A DNA stretch of 64,000 bases from assembly GCA_014529385.2 (NCBI GenBank), contig CM043950.1, forward strand, positions 78,037,435-78,101,434. Direction: 5' to 3'. Made by a program: the position numbers and the translations under genes. Below the pieces are notes generated by a model. That model was not told the DNA's origin. It made no database searches and was given only the letters and a program-made list of their open reading frames with translations. Numbering within the stretch: the first letter of the stretch is position 1; each line of letters starts with the position of its first letter. Positions 44,294-56,253 of the stretch are shown one piece after another. Source of the DNA: Adiantum capillus-veneris. Its lineage: Eukaryota; Streptophyta; Polypodiopsida; Polypodiales; Pteridaceae.

Positions 44294-45363
44294 TGTGAGG
44301 TCCCTACCCCTTGTCAAGAGGAGCGGAGTACCTTTGATAGGTCTCCAATCCTGATAAGGAAAAACCAATGGACATTGCCTTAGCTACTACGTAGCCACGG
44401 GCATGAACCATTAGTGAAGGATTGGTCCTATCTCGCTATGGCGGAGCGTGACCACCATAACCCTATCTAAAAACTATTTATAATCAATTATACCTAAAAG
44501 TATAAATCTTAGAGTGACCAACCTGTGCGCTTTTTTCTCCATGTTTCAGAAGCACAGCCGCCAAGGTTTGTCTCTTTTAAGAATTATGACCAAAAAAAAA
44601 TTCTAGCGTTGGAAAGTTACCCTACTCATCGGGTCCACCCGTCCATAACATGATACCGTCGGGGTATCATTCTCCCACTTTCCACACCACACTCATCCTT
44701 CTTTTGTTATCTAATTACTACCACACTGTTTAAACATACATGTTCCTTTACTTTATTTATGATACTGGTTCGTTAAAACAGTATTACAAACAATTGTCAA
44801 ACAAGAAGTCGTCCAATTTTAAACCAACAACCCTTGGATTAGGTTCACTCAAGAATCTCTACTGACGCTATTATGTCCGATCGGTATATACATTATTTAT
44901 AAAAACCCTTATCCTCATGAGCATCCCATACCGCTCGACAAGTATTCATTGTGCTAATCTGGACGTACTCCTGTCACAGCAACAACGGTGCCAATCTGGG
45001 CGTCATCCTCACGCCACGGAAAAACAAAACCGCAGTATCGAGCTGGGTTAATCTGGGTGTACTCCCACCACAGCATCAGCGGTGCCATCTTGGGCGTCAT
45101 CTCACGCCTCGGCAACTGCCACATAATACCAGCGCTAATAAGTAGAGAGACTTGAGAGAAACCATACCCAAGGTTTCGGACAAATATTCTTTCCTATAGC
45201 AACCAGTTTAACCAAACAATCTTTCCTACTTGTCAAACATATGACGAGTTTCTTGGGGTAAAGCCCCGTGGTTTCCGTCCGTGTTTTCTTTTCATAAAGT
45301 AAATAATATCTTCCTATGGTCTCGCATATGCAATGATGCATAACTTGAAACTGCAATACTAAC

Positions 45364-45486
45364 TTGTACCATAGCTCCGATTGGTCCGATTGGTGGAGAC
45401 ATAGCATGTTCCGCAGGACTTCCACCGTTACTTGTACCGGCTTCATGATCATTAGCGCCTTGTGTTCGAGCACGCTTTGGAGCCAT
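45364..45486 (-). CDS. LTR-borne short coding exon, copy 3 (solo LTR)
   Basis: It opens MAPKRARTQGANDHEAGTSN and stays open for 41 codons to a donor CAA|GTTAGT. The open frame in an independent insertion is evidence that it was kept during the element's life. Confidence 0.45.
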
Positions 45487-46560
45487 TTTTTTGTACTACA
45501 CTTATATTATACACTTAGAACTTTAAATTGGTCAATTTCCCTAGTAATCTGCTTGTTTCCAAAGAGAGTCTACAATTTGAGCCCTCACCAACTCGGATTC
45601 ACACTTAGTGTTGTTGTTTTACATCTAATTTCTATACATCAAATATTTTCTAATCGTAATTAATTAAAAATTAAATGTGTAAACTACGAGTGAAAGTTTA
45701 GGAATGCATTACTTTTATGCTTCACATTTCTAATCCAATTTCTATACTTTAACTAAATCAATTTTTTAGTATTATTCAAAATTCTACTTAATCTAATTGA
45801 CAATAAAATTGGTGAATGAGAATTTCATCATGTATAATAAGAATATGATGAGTTCTCTTATGTATTAACTTTCAATTAACAATGTATAAGTTAATAGTGA
45901 ATATGTACTAACTAGAGAGAGTAGGTATACTTAGAGAGATTAGAGTAAGAGAAAACATACACACACATCTTTTCTAAAGTTAATTGAATCTTACTATCCA
46001 TTAGAAAGATTAGAGTAAAAGATAGCACACACACACACATAGCTAATTGAATCTTACTAATCTATTAGAGAGATTAGAGTAAGAGATAGCACACACACAC
46101 ACACATAGCTAATTGAATCTTACTAATCCATTATAGATTAGAGTAATAGATAGCACACACACACACATAACTAATTGAATCTTACTAATCTATTAGAGAT
46201 TAGAGTAATAGATAGCACACACACACACATAACTAATTGAATCTTACTAATCTATTAGAGAGATTAGAGTAAGAGATAGCACACACACACATAGCTAATT
46301 AAATCTTACTACTCCATTAGAGATTAGAGTAATAGATAGCACACACACACATAACTAATTGAATCTTACTAATCTATTAGAGAGATTAGAGTATATACTT
46401 CTTAAAACTAATTGAATGCTCAATTAATACGCACCTTATTAGTCCACTAGAGTTTTTTCTCTCTTAGTGGTTTGTGGACGCCTTCTCTCTAAGAGAAGTG
46501 GCAGCACTTCGTGAGCGCTATAGAGGCAATCTCTATGTCTAAAGTGTGAGCATGGATGCT

Positions 46561-46569
46561 CTATTTATA
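46561..46569 (-). promoter_or_regulatory. TATA box in solo LTR
   Basis: TATAAATAG on the minus strand, at the homologous position to the other two LTRs. Confidence 0.55.
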
Positions 46570-47156
46570 GCAGAAAAGAAAACGTCCAGCTTTTTTTTTC
46601 CAAAAAAACAATAATTATTATTTTATTTTATTTTTATTTTTTTCCCCCAAAAATCATACCCGCGTTTTTGGTACCCTTGTGGTACCCATCAGCTTGACCA
46701 CTTTGTCATTATCATCAAAAGATAAGGCCACACAGGCCCCCCCTCATTAAGATTAGTCAAGAGTAGCCTCTCCTTTTCATGTGACAGTGTGTCCCACTTT
46801 GTCCCCTCCTATGTGAGTCCAGGTGAGTCCATGTGCCTTCAATTGTCATCCCTATGTATTCTTTTGTCTTTATAATTATTTTATTTATTTCCTTAATGAT
46901 AATTTACTTTACATTTTTAAGTTAAACTTTACAGTCTTATATTAACTTTACAGTAGTAAAAGAAAATTCTACAATCAGTAACTAAGTCTTACAATAAGTT
47001 AATTAGTGATTCATATGTAGCGTAAATTTTAAATTCTAGGTTTTCTCAACCTACGATTCATAATTTGAACTTGAATATCTTAAATAATGAGTGATGGTTA
47101 AAAAAATTCAAATACAAAATAGAACTTGTGTGAAATTTGAAAGTAGAGACCTTACA

Positions 47157-47480
47157 ACTTCATTATCACGGCCGATTAACATTCTTCATCATTAGTTGCA
47201 TCTCACTAATTAGGCCTTAATCTAATTATGTGTGGGCATGTCCTAACATTTGGATCCAAATCCTCACATTTGGATCATAGCTAGCACGATCCAAATCCTA
47301 ACATTTGGTATCAGAGCTATGGTGTGCTAGCTAGGATTTTCATTATGCATTAGTGTGTGTTAATCATTTACATCTCCATTAGATCAATTTGCACTTCATT
47401 ATCACGGCCCATTAACATTCTTCATGATTAGTTGCATCTCACTAATTAGGCCTTAATCTAATTATGTGTGGGCATGTCCT
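47157..47480 (+). repeat. Duplicated Copia LTR end and leader
   Basis: CACTTCATTATCACGGCC, then TTGCATCTCACTAATTAGGC, then GTGTGGGCATGTCCT occur twice (47,157-47,245 and 47,396-47,480), continuing the duplication seen at 44,174. The repeat period before the solo LTR inserted was about 240 bp. Confidence 0.7.
47306..47317 (+). other. Primer-binding site
   Basis: TGGTATCAGAGC, an exact match to the initiator tRNA-Met complement, two bases after an LTR end ...CCTAACA (47,303). Confidence 0.75.
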
Positions 47481-47837
47481 TGGCACACCCAAGAGGCCGC
47501 TACCCTCCATGGCTAGATAGGTTTGATTTGGGAGAAGATTAGCATCCAATTTTTTGCGTTCCTAAGCCACTTTTGTGTCAATTTTCTAGTGATTTGCACC
47601 TTCAATTAATCTTCCCGATCTTGCACTTATCAAGCTTCAATCATCCCATCTTGAAGCCTTCCTTGCAAGCTTTGCATAGAGGTTTCAATCTCTGCAAACC
47701 GAGCCCGAGAACTCCATTAACATTATCCTTAAAATTTCCTAAAAATAGGTGTGTGTGTGAGTTTGTGTGGGAAAGTGCCTGCCGAGTATTGCTTAACATT
47801 TACTTTTTCGGTGCCATTCCACAACCAAGCTTGTGGG

Positions 47838-47905
47838 CTTGGTGGCTAGCTCAAATTAGTAAAGCCATTCTTAGCTTGTGGGGTTCGAAGTTCAAACCCA
47901 AGTGG
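47838..47905 (+). repeat. tRNA-derived SINE-like segment
   Basis: TGGTGGCTAGCTCAAATTAG resembles a polymerase III A box, and about 35 bases later GGGGTTCGAAGTTCAAACCC resembles a B box. The tail and target duplications were not identified, so it may be a fragment. Confidence 0.45.
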
Positions 47906-48236
47906 GTGAGGTGGGCGGACCCGAATTCTCAATACAAAAGGCTTTTGTATAGCTGGCGGGTCCGCTGGGGAGGAGTCCCACCAAGGCGTGCCTTTTCTCA
48001 ACCCGGGGAGTTTCCCTGCTGCCCGGCTTGCCTGTGCTCTTGCCCGCTTGCCCGCGCCCCCTGCCCTGCCCGAATTACCCGACCCTGTTGGGCCTCCCTT
48101 CCCACGACACTGCTTGCTTGCCCACTGGTTCTAAGCAACGGGTCCCGCACTGCTCCCGGCCACAAAAGCCCCGACAGACCTTCTCCCTCAAGGGGGCAGT
48201 CCCACAGCCTGCTGTCGAGCACTCCAAAAGCCTCTT
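47906..48236. other. GC-rich sequence beside copy D
   Basis: Cytosine-rich sequence with open frames on both strands, which in such composition is expected by chance. A similar C-rich stretch continues at 49,558 beyond the inserted element. No gene is supported. Confidence 0.4.
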
Positions 48237-48240
48237 TTAA

Positions 48241-49553
48241 CACTAGGTTGGTAATGGGACACTTTTATGTCCTGTTAAGTGACCATTTTGCTTGAATTAT
48301 GTCAAGAGTTTTAAAATGGATTTTGAGGTGCTATCTTTCTAGAAAGTTGGCTCATAAGCTAAAAAACACTCGACATCTTTTTGAAATATTAATTTCATCT
48401 TTAACCTTGTCCTTGAACAACATTTCGCAACCTAAACTATGTGAAAAAACAGGTCCTGTTTTTGGCTTTTTTCAACTTTTTGTAACTATACCACTCTAGT
48501 ACTCATGTTTTGTGAGTTCTATAATGCTAGAGAACTATCTTTAGTACTCCTCAACATGTACTGATGCTTGTAGGGAGACATATATGTTAATGTTGTAAGT
48601 TATGACCAAATTACAAAAATTATCAAATCCTATTTTTTAGCCAATTTTAGCTCTATTATGATTTTTTTGGTGGCTTTCATGATATCCAAATGCAGTTTTG
48701 ATTTTCTATGTGGCAAATTGTAACATAAAGCTAATATTCCTTGAGTTTTGGGGCACCTAATACCCTATTTTTCATAGTACACAATGATGGTTGATTTTTT
48801 CAATTATACAAGAAAACAAAACATTATAGTATATCAAGTATAGCTTTCTCAAAATTGCTATGACAACTATATGAATTTTGTAGGTAGTAACCATATCTAG
48901 TCATAAGGATCAAATTTGGGTAGATATTGAATAGTTTCTATGGGATTCTACAACTCATAATGTTGAACTCAGTTTTTTCATGTTTGCTATATTTAGCACT
49001 TCATCTTTGTCCCCAAGATTCCCCTTGGTAAAAAATGTATCATGATTTTGACATGTTCCATGGCTCCTTATGAACCTAAAGTCCAATAGGGAACTAAGAA
49101 AACATGCATATATTATTTGTATTGAGCATAGCTATAGAACTTTGATGATAGGTTCGCAGAATGGTAAAAATTCGACTTTTTTGTACCTATTTCTTTTGGC
49201 AAAACAAAAAATAGTGAGTGAGAAGCAATCATATGTTTAGATCACCAACCCATTGAAGTTAACTAGGGAATTTATCTCAAGTCCTACAAAAATCCCTAAT
49301 ATTATTTCTATGCAACAAAACGTAAGAAATGACTGTTTTGATGAAAATGTACTGGTTCATCAAATTTGGAGGCTTGGTGTGACCAAAAGATGAGAAATTT
49401 TACAAGTTTCTTATTATTTCCATGTGTAGTAGGCCTTGAACTATAACCTCATGAAAGGAATTTACAAAATGAGTGCATCTACTATGGTTTTGGAGGTTTT
49501 TTTCAAAACCCTAAAAGGACACTTTTATGTCCTGTTAGGTTACCAACCTAGTG
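48241..49553 (+). mobile_element. Complete TTAA-flanked DNA element, copy D
   Basis: CACTAGGTTGGTAA inverted termini, TTAA at 48,237-48,240 and 49,554-49,557, 1,313 bp. It is closely related to copy C over its whole length. The ORF conserved in copies B and C is broken here by a one-base loss near 49,138. Confidence 0.9.
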
Positions 49554-49557
49554 TTAA

Positions 49558-50153
49558 ACCCCCCTTCCCGCGCTGCTCCTGCCCTCAAGGCAAGTGCCTT
49601 CAAAGCCTCCAAGAGCCTTTTTTTTTTAAAGAGCCTATTCCCGCAAGCATACCATTCAAAACCCCAAGGACAAGCTCGAGCCCCTCAAAAGGGTATTCAC
49701 AAGCACTTCCACCAAAGCTGCAACAAGGCTTTCAAAGCCTTCCAAAAGACATTCAAAGGCAGATATTATCGCGCTTCAAAAGGCATCTCCAGGCCAAATA
49801 CGCCAAGGTAAAACAAAACCGTGAAGGGTGACTTCACCTCGAGTGAAGAGGTACTTCACATTTTGTTAAAAGGACATTAAAATTAGAATCTTGCACCCAA
49901 GCACAATAACTTGCAAATATTGGCACAAATGGGGTTAATTTTATTTGCGAGTTAATCAATTCGTGTTTTTTTGCTAAAGGTGATGCTTTTTCGAGTTTAT
50001 AGAAGCATGGATTTCACTCATATGTATGCTCTCTAAGGTGGCATTGTGGTATGTTAAATAAGTACCAAGGGAAGGAGAGAGAAGAAGGATTAGATAGAGA
50101 CAGAAAAACATACTTGTGAAATAGAGATAAGATCGGGGTGTGAGAGTACCGAC

Positions 50154-50156
<3 letters not shown>
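49558..50156. other. No supported gene
   Basis: Continuation of the sequence interrupted by copy D, then AT-rich DNA. The 49,436-49,831 open frame is a chance join of element end and flank. Confidence 0.5.

Positions 50157-50238
<82 letters not shown>
50157..50238. repeat. (GA)n microsatellite
   Basis: About 41 uninterrupted GA units. Confidence 0.95.
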
Positions 50239-50240
<2 letters not shown>

Positions 50241-50495
50241 CTGAGAGTGGGAGATGAGGGGGAGAGAGGAAAGATAGGTTCAAAATGAAAAAACTCCGGC
50301 TCAAGTTTGGGCAAGAAGGTTCTCAAGCCGGTTCAAATTATTTCATTTAGTAACTTGGTATAGAATTGTTTATGTGTTGGTTTAATGTATATATTTTATA
50401 AATATCCCACATTTTAATTGAGATGAAAGTGGAGCTAAGTAAAAGTGGAGTTCTGTTGTAAAGAAGGAGGTTGTGTGCACGTTTTCTACTCACTC

Positions 50496-50599
<104 letters not shown>

Positions 50600-50649
50600 T
50601 TGTTCATATGCATGTGAAAAGGTTCCAAAGATGGGTCCACAAATAATGT

Positions 50650-50970
50650 TTTCCGAGCCCTTAGAGAGGCAGTTAGTGGTGGTTACTCATTGCACTATTA
50701 TATGCTTATAGTATTCATAGGGGAATAATAATCATAGTGTTTCCCGAGCCCTTAGAGAGGCAGTTAGTGGTGTCTACTCATTGCACTATTAGATGCTTAT
50801 AAATTTTATAGGGGAATAGTAATCGTAGTGACAAATCATGCATATTTTATTGCATGCCCCACTTTAAAAGTTAGTGGTGGACTAGTAGACGATTATAATA
50901 TTCATAGGGGCATAATATTCATATTGACAAATCATGCATATATTATTGCACGCTCCAATTTAGCAGTTAG
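50650..50970. repeat. Tandem repeats of about 90 bp upstream of the small ORF
   Basis: 50,650-50,738 and 50,739-50,829 share CCGAGCCCTTAGAGAGGCAG, TTAGTGGTG and TACTCATTGCACTATTA. Looser copies with TTAGTGGTGGACTAG and ACAAATCATGCATATTATT-like segments follow to about 50,970. They lie within 500 bp upstream of a TATA box. Confidence 0.75.
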
Positions 50971-51057
50971 CATATGCTGTGTGGGACCCCTCATGTCACT
51001 AACACATGCCACTCTTCCATCACTATCAATGCTTTTTGAGAGCATGCTGCTTTAGCC

Positions 51058-51065
51058 TATATAAA
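51058..51065 (+). promoter_or_regulatory. Candidate TATA box of the small ORF
   Basis: TATATAAA, 94 bases before the ATG at 51,152. A perfect 14-base palindrome GCAGCATATGCTGC follows at 51,079-51,092, near where transcription would start; a related TAGCATATGCTG occurs at about 50,967. Confidence 0.5.
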
Positions 51066-51151
51066 TGTTACAAGGCAAGCAGCATATGCTGCACAAGTGA
51101 ATCGGAGGTGCTAATCAAGAGAGATTTTTTCATTTTCCCTGTACTTATACA

Positions 51152-51430
51152 ATGCCTATAGGATATGCAACTACTGGTAATGAGGTAGTTGCAAAAATCC
51201 ATGAAGAGCTTCACAAACTCCCCCCCAACGCACCCCTTGAAGAAAAGAAGACGTTTACACAGAGAGAGCATGACACAAACAAGGTGATCCGGATGTTCAA
51301 CCACCTTAATCACGCTCGCAACACTGGAGACCAGGAACTCAATGATGGATTTGAGACAATGCGAGAAGCTCTGGGAGACATGGGTGTACATAGACAGCTC
51401 TCGAAGGGCCGCTTTACAGGAGGAGATTGA
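51152..51430 (+). CDS. Small hypothetical protein, 92 residues
   Basis: The ATG at 51,152 opens MPIGYATTGNEVVAKIHEEL and the frame ends with SKGRFTGGD and TGA. The composition is soluble and helical, rich in Glu, Lys, Asn and His, with no signal peptide or membrane segment. A TATA box at 51,058 gives a 5' leader of roughly 60 bases. I recognise no family. It is one of the few non-transposon candidates here. It could be an intact small gene, or a host fragment that has kept its frame by chance. Confidence 0.45.
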   Translation: MPIGYATTGNEVVAKIHEELHKLPPNAPLEEKKTFTQREHDTNKVIRMFNHLNHARNTGDQELNDGFETMREALGDMGVHRQLSKGRFTGGD

Positions 51431-51532
51431 CCATTTGCTTGTCTACAAACGCACAATCAGCCTGGTCGACATCTCTGGCTCTAATGTGGTAGAAGATTGA
51501 TAAATTGTACTAGTGTGATGCAAGTTGTACTG

Positions 51533-51554
51533 TGTGTGTGTGTGTGTGTGTGTG
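51533..51554. repeat. Short (GT)n microsatellite
   Basis: About 11 GT units in the likely 3' flank of the small ORF. Confidence 0.9.
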
Positions 51555-52060
51555 CAGGTTTGATTCCCTACCAAATCATGTAAACAACTCATTTTAATTA
51601 TATGATGCTTATTTTAACTATATGATGGTGTTCCACTCTTCAGTCCCTTGGCGAGAATAATTCATATGTCTATGTCTGAATTATTATTATTGAAGTAGAT
51701 GTGATACTTTTAATCGGCCTGGTCTACTAACACATCTTCAAGATTTGTCATAATTTAGGGTATTGTTGATATCTTGTACCTAAACTGAACCGCCAAATGT
51801 ACCTACAAGCTGTTTGAAAGCCAAACGTAAAGAAAATCTATGTGAGATTTTTATATAATGCAAGAAAAAGATGAGCATGTCTTTAGTATTTACCCTACTT
51901 TTAGTAGAATGTTGTTTCTTGGCCATGTAGGTGTTGTTGCAAACAAGGATGAATGCCTAATAAGCCAATTTGAAACTAGGAATGTAAAAAATATTGATGG
52001 TTGTACTTGTTTGGGTAGAGACCTCAAAATAATGATACACGCATAGACTTTTGCATATAA
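51555..52060. other. No supported gene
   Basis: AT-rich flank of the small ORF. A 62-codon frame at 51,858-52,046 has no support. Confidence 0.4.
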
Positions 52061-52061
52061 A

Positions 52062-52215
52062 ATAGTAATTAAGAACACTTTACTGAGTTGAAGAACTGCA
52101 TACGTACATAAACACACACATATAATAACTATATATATTGTATAAACTAGTACTTAAAAACACTTTACCGAGTTGAAGAACTGCTTACGTACATAAACAC
52201 ACACATAAAAATAAA
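52062..52215. repeat. Tandem duplication of about 80 bp
   Basis: AACACTTTACTGAGTTGAAG, AACTGC(A/T)TACGTACATAAAC and ACACACATA occur at 52,074-52,122 and again at 52,158-52,206. Confidence 0.8.
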
Positions 52216-52306
52216 TAACTAAAAAGATAATATATATATATATATAATATAAATATTATATATAAAACTATATATATTCTTAGACCGACAGTGTAAAGAA
52301 ATACTG

Positions 52307-52650
52307 ACAAGCAATCAAAATTTTGATAGTATAACAACATGAAAAATTTAAAAAAAACCCATTCCATACTTGCTTCCGTGAAAGCTTGCCTAACTTTCGT
52401 TAAGCTTTCCCATTCTATACTTGCTTCCGTGAAGCTTGCCTAGCTTTTGTGTATACATGAAACCATGATTCTGTTTCTAAACATGAACAAAAAGCATGAT
52501 TATATTCACAAGCAATCAAAATTTCGGCAGTATAACGGCACGAAAATTCAAACAAAAAAATTTCCCATTCCATACTTGCTTCCGTGAAGCTTGACTAACT
52601 TTTCTGTATACATGAAACCATGATTATGTCATACTTTCTTCCGTGCAGTA
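52307..52650. repeat. Imperfect tandem repeats around TACTTGCTTCCGTGAAGC
   Basis: ACAAGCAATCAAAATTT, CCATACTTGCTTCCGTGAA and TGTATACATGAAACCATGAT recur two to three times with about 60- and 200-bp spacing. Confidence 0.75.
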
Positions 52651-54100
52651 GCGAATGCTCACGGGAAGAAGAAATTACATACACAAAAAAGCATGTGTTG
52701 GTATATTACTTTGGTAAATCCAAAGCTGTCAACTAACTTCTATCTAGCATAATAAATATGAAATCATGGCTCAATTGATAAGGACAATCAACACCAACAA
52801 CATGTCTTCAGTAATACCAAAAAAGTGGCACCCAAACACCATGGTCACACGTCGTTCCATAAAAATCGCAAACTAGAAAAACCGATAGATAATACCAATG
52901 TTGATGTCAATCAAGGGCAATGTGATCCGGGCTCATATTGTTGCCAATCAGTCTCCTCATCGCTATCTACATCGACTGCTGAAATAGCACGTACACATGG
53001 AGCCTTGAAGCGTGAAAGATGTTGATGGAAGACCTCTAGATCACTATCTATGTAGAGACAGTGTCTAGACAACTCAACCCAAGCATTGCCCAAGCCACCA
53101 CATCGAGAAAACATATCAACAATGTAGGTGTGCTCCGCAGTAAATGTCTACACAAGCCAGCTAAAAAAAGCAAAAAATATGCGCATTTTTCACTTTATGT
53201 AACATAGTCCAATAACGCATAGCAGGAAGCATATATTCTTACCGAAAGAAGTCAAGGCTACGCTCGGCGGCACCTCTAAGAGCGTTGTCGAGAAATTTGC
53301 GGTCTTGCCAGGAAAGCACCGGGCTTATGGCTGTGAGATTTTGTGAGAGAACTCAACAAAAACTATATAAAGGAGTTAAACCATAGATGCCATGAAGACT
53401 AGGGTTTGGAAATAAGTGCAATCAAAGAAGATCCACTCTTTCTCTCTTGCACTCACACACACAAAGAATAAACACATAAGAGAATGTCAAAACAACACAA
53501 AGATAAAAACATCAAGGCTATGGTCATATCGTATCATGGGTAGTATGAAAGGGTTAATACATGAGTTAATGGCATTCAATCTTGGCTGACCAAATAGGCT
53601 ACGAATTGTTCTTTGGAATTGTAGTTTTGTGCTTACCATAATATATATATTTTCTCTAGTGATTGGGATTAATTGTGTGTACAAATCCTCTTGGTTCATA
53701 GCAAGATAACTACGCTTACATCAAAAGAAAAATTATAGTCTATGAGAGGTAGTATGATGGAATCCGGTGATAGAAGTATTTCATTGAGCCTTTCTGGGCC
53801 AAAGAGAAACACTATATGTTGTTGAAAGTGTATTTTACGGCTAATCCACACGTTAATTCTAATAGATCATACAGAGTGAAAGCGATAGAAATTATCATCA
53901 TGTGGATTATTCATCTAGGATAGTATGTGGGAAATGTAGATATGAGAAAAGTGAAGAGATGAGAAGTTTCCCTCCCAAGCCCTATTCTTGCCCGTCGGCA
54001 ATAAGGATACTGTGGGGAGAGATGTACCTGTAGCAAAGAGAACCTAGAATTTGTAGAAAGGATGAATTACGAAGAGTGAAAGAGATAGATTTGGTTAAGG
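52651..54100. other. No supported gene
   Basis: Short frames only. The right part may already be LTR of the Gypsy copy to the right, whose far end I cannot fix. Confidence 0.4.
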
Positions 54101-55294
54101 ATATGAGATTAGATATATATATATGTTGGATTAGAGATGAAAAAGAAAACAACAAGAAAACAAGAAAACATCAATGTAGAACACATCTTACTTGATAAAC
54201 CCTTCAACACCATTATTGATGGAGAGAGAAGAAGAGGGGAGAATTTAACATTGATTGATACGCCAAGTCCAAGACCTTCTTTGATTAGAGTTGATCTTCC
54301 AAGGATAGCGTACATGAATGGCTAGTCTTCCTCTAGGAGAAAGTGTAGGCTTGGGCTTATGTTAATGGCTAAGTACAATTAGGCATTACTACTCACTCCC
54401 TCAAGAATTCCTCTCATCAATGGCTTGAATGCTTGAGTTCTTTTCAAGGAAGAAAATGTCTCCTTTTATAGGTGAAGGGAACCCCCAAGGGTTTACACAA
54501 GAAGAGAGAAGCCAGTGTGAACAGGAATTGGAAAAGTTGGAAATGAGCTGTCCTTGCATGATGTGGACAGACTGGGGTCCAGTATTTTGATCATATCTCC
54601 TCAACCGTGGCTCCAAATAAAAAAGTAAAAATATGGGCAGAAACTTCAGCTCATTAGCTACGATTTTCACTTTAAAATCATTTTCCAATTCGAATTGGAA
54701 CCTTGTGTAAAAAATTCATTAAAATAGGATCCATTCCTAGTAGCAAAAGTCTTCCTGTGGTCCCCTTAGCCTAGACTTTCATTTGATTCCAAAGGACACC
54801 TCATGCCATATGAAAGCATGACATTGCTCTATGACAAAGTTTTGTAATCATGTTTGCAATAATGCATTAAAATAAGTGTATCTTTGAAATCATCCCACCT
54901 AGTGTCCCACTAGGATTTGATTCCCTCCTAGTAGCTATTTAAAAAGAAATATAAGAAAATATAAAAAATACATAGAATATATATATATTGGAGTTTAACC
55001 TAGATATAGGATCTAGCTAGGGTGTGAGATGATAATGAGATAGTAGAAATAAAGAATCAATGCTTTTTGCCCCAAGTTAAAGAGGTGCAGCTATTGATGC
55101 TTTTCCCATAGTATTTTCTGATGGTAAAGTAAGAATAGGTTACACTTGAGAAAAATAATAGGATGAGATAGAAGGCTTATTATTATACTTAAATATGCAT
55201 ATGTATATTATAGGAAAGATAATTATGTATCTAAAAAATTACAAGATAGATCTTGTAGCATGTGTTTCCACTATGTACGTGTCACAGCACGACA
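54101..55294 (-). repeat. 3' LTR of tandem Gypsy copy II (far edge uncertain)
   Basis: On the minus strand pol is followed by the purine tract TTTAGAGGGGGTGGA and then TGTCGTGCTGTGAC at 55,294, a good LTR start; the same join occurs at 60,004 in copy I. TATAAAAGG at 54,462-54,470 fits a promoter about 820 bp inside. The other edge lies below about 54,400. Confidence 0.6.
54462..54470 (-). promoter_or_regulatory. TATA box in Gypsy copy II LTR
   Basis: TATAAAAGG on the minus strand, preceded by CACC. Confidence 0.45.
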
Positions 55295-55429
55295 TCCACC
55301 CCCTCTAAACCTGCACATCCTCCGGTATGTGCCACATTATTTCTTTGTAAGATCAGCCCTCTTGTACATCTTCCTTGATTTCTTATTCACTGGATGATTC
55401 TAAAGCTTCATCTTCACTTTGATCTTTAC

Positions 55430-56253
55430 CTATAGTTTGCTCTTCTTCCTCATCAACATCTTCTGGACATTGTCTCCTTTTCTCTTAAACGTTTTGATCC
55501 TTTTTCCTGCAATGGGAATCTTTACTTCTGCACCATCTAGTTCAGACAAGCTATAAGTAGCATTTTCATGCACATGCTTTACAATATACGGTCCAAACCA
55601 TCTTTTTGAAAACTTACGCATGACAGTGTGCTGGTTATCAAGGCTACTATCGTACACCAAAACCCAATCACCTTTGTCAATTGCTTTGCTCCTGAGTCGA
55701 TGTCGCTTATCAAAGTAGTCCTTGTTTTTAACCTTACATTTTTGAGTCGTTCTTTTGCAGCTTCAATGTCTCCAGGACTTCTCTCTAGCTGCCTTATACG
55801 CAATGCAAGGAGATCTTCCCTGCTACGACCCTCTTGCCAAGGTAGTACATTCCATGTGGGAATTGTATCTTCAATCAGCATCACTGGCTTTTGACCATAC
55901 ATTAGCTCCGCAGGCATGTAGCTAGTTACTGAGCTATGTGTTGTACGATCATCCCATAAAGCATATGGTAACAGTTTTGGCCACTCACCAACTCTTCCTT
56001 CACAAGCCTTGGCCAAAGCTTTGATGATAGGAGGATGCCCTCTTTCACTCTTTCCATTGCCTTCACGGTTGTAAGCTGTAGTAAGAGAAAGCTTGATTCC
56101 TAATCTAGAAAATAACTCCCTTTCTTCTTCGGCATCCAGTTCACCTCTATCTGCAGTGATTTTTCCCACACAACCATAACAGCAAATCACCTCATCAAGA
56201 AGGAATTTGCACACAACTTCTGTGGTTTTAGCTCTTAATGCTCTTCCTTCAAC
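55430..56253 (-). pseudogene. Copy II integrase, catalytic core to C-terminus
   Basis: It contains KITADRGELDAEE (second Asp) and AYNREGNGKSERGHP (catalytic Glu kept), then GQKPVMLIEDTIPTWNVLPW. After a frameshift near 55,735 it reads NQHTVMRKFSKRWFGPYIVK and VKIPIAGKRIKTFKRK, a C-terminal domain. A TAG replaces Gln at about 56,255. Confidence 0.85.

Larger units (their letters stand above)
44294..47156 (-). repeat. Solo LTR of the chromodomain family
   Basis: 2,863 bp, homologous along its whole length to the LTRs at 28,022 and 37,337, bounded by TG...CA and flanked by ACTTC. No internal region is present, so it arose by recombination between the LTRs of a full element. Its tandem block (about 45,935-46,400) has eight units instead of seven. 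Confidence 0.95.

Noticed and set aside
45135-45473. 112-codon minus ORF overlapping the solo LTR short ORF
   Set aside because: It is in a different frame from the conserved 41-codon exon and not conserved in the other two LTR copies.
47573-48295. 240-codon ORF MCQFSSDLHL...
   Set aside because: Its C-rich second half is open on both strands, it crosses into copy D at 48,241, and no domain is visible.
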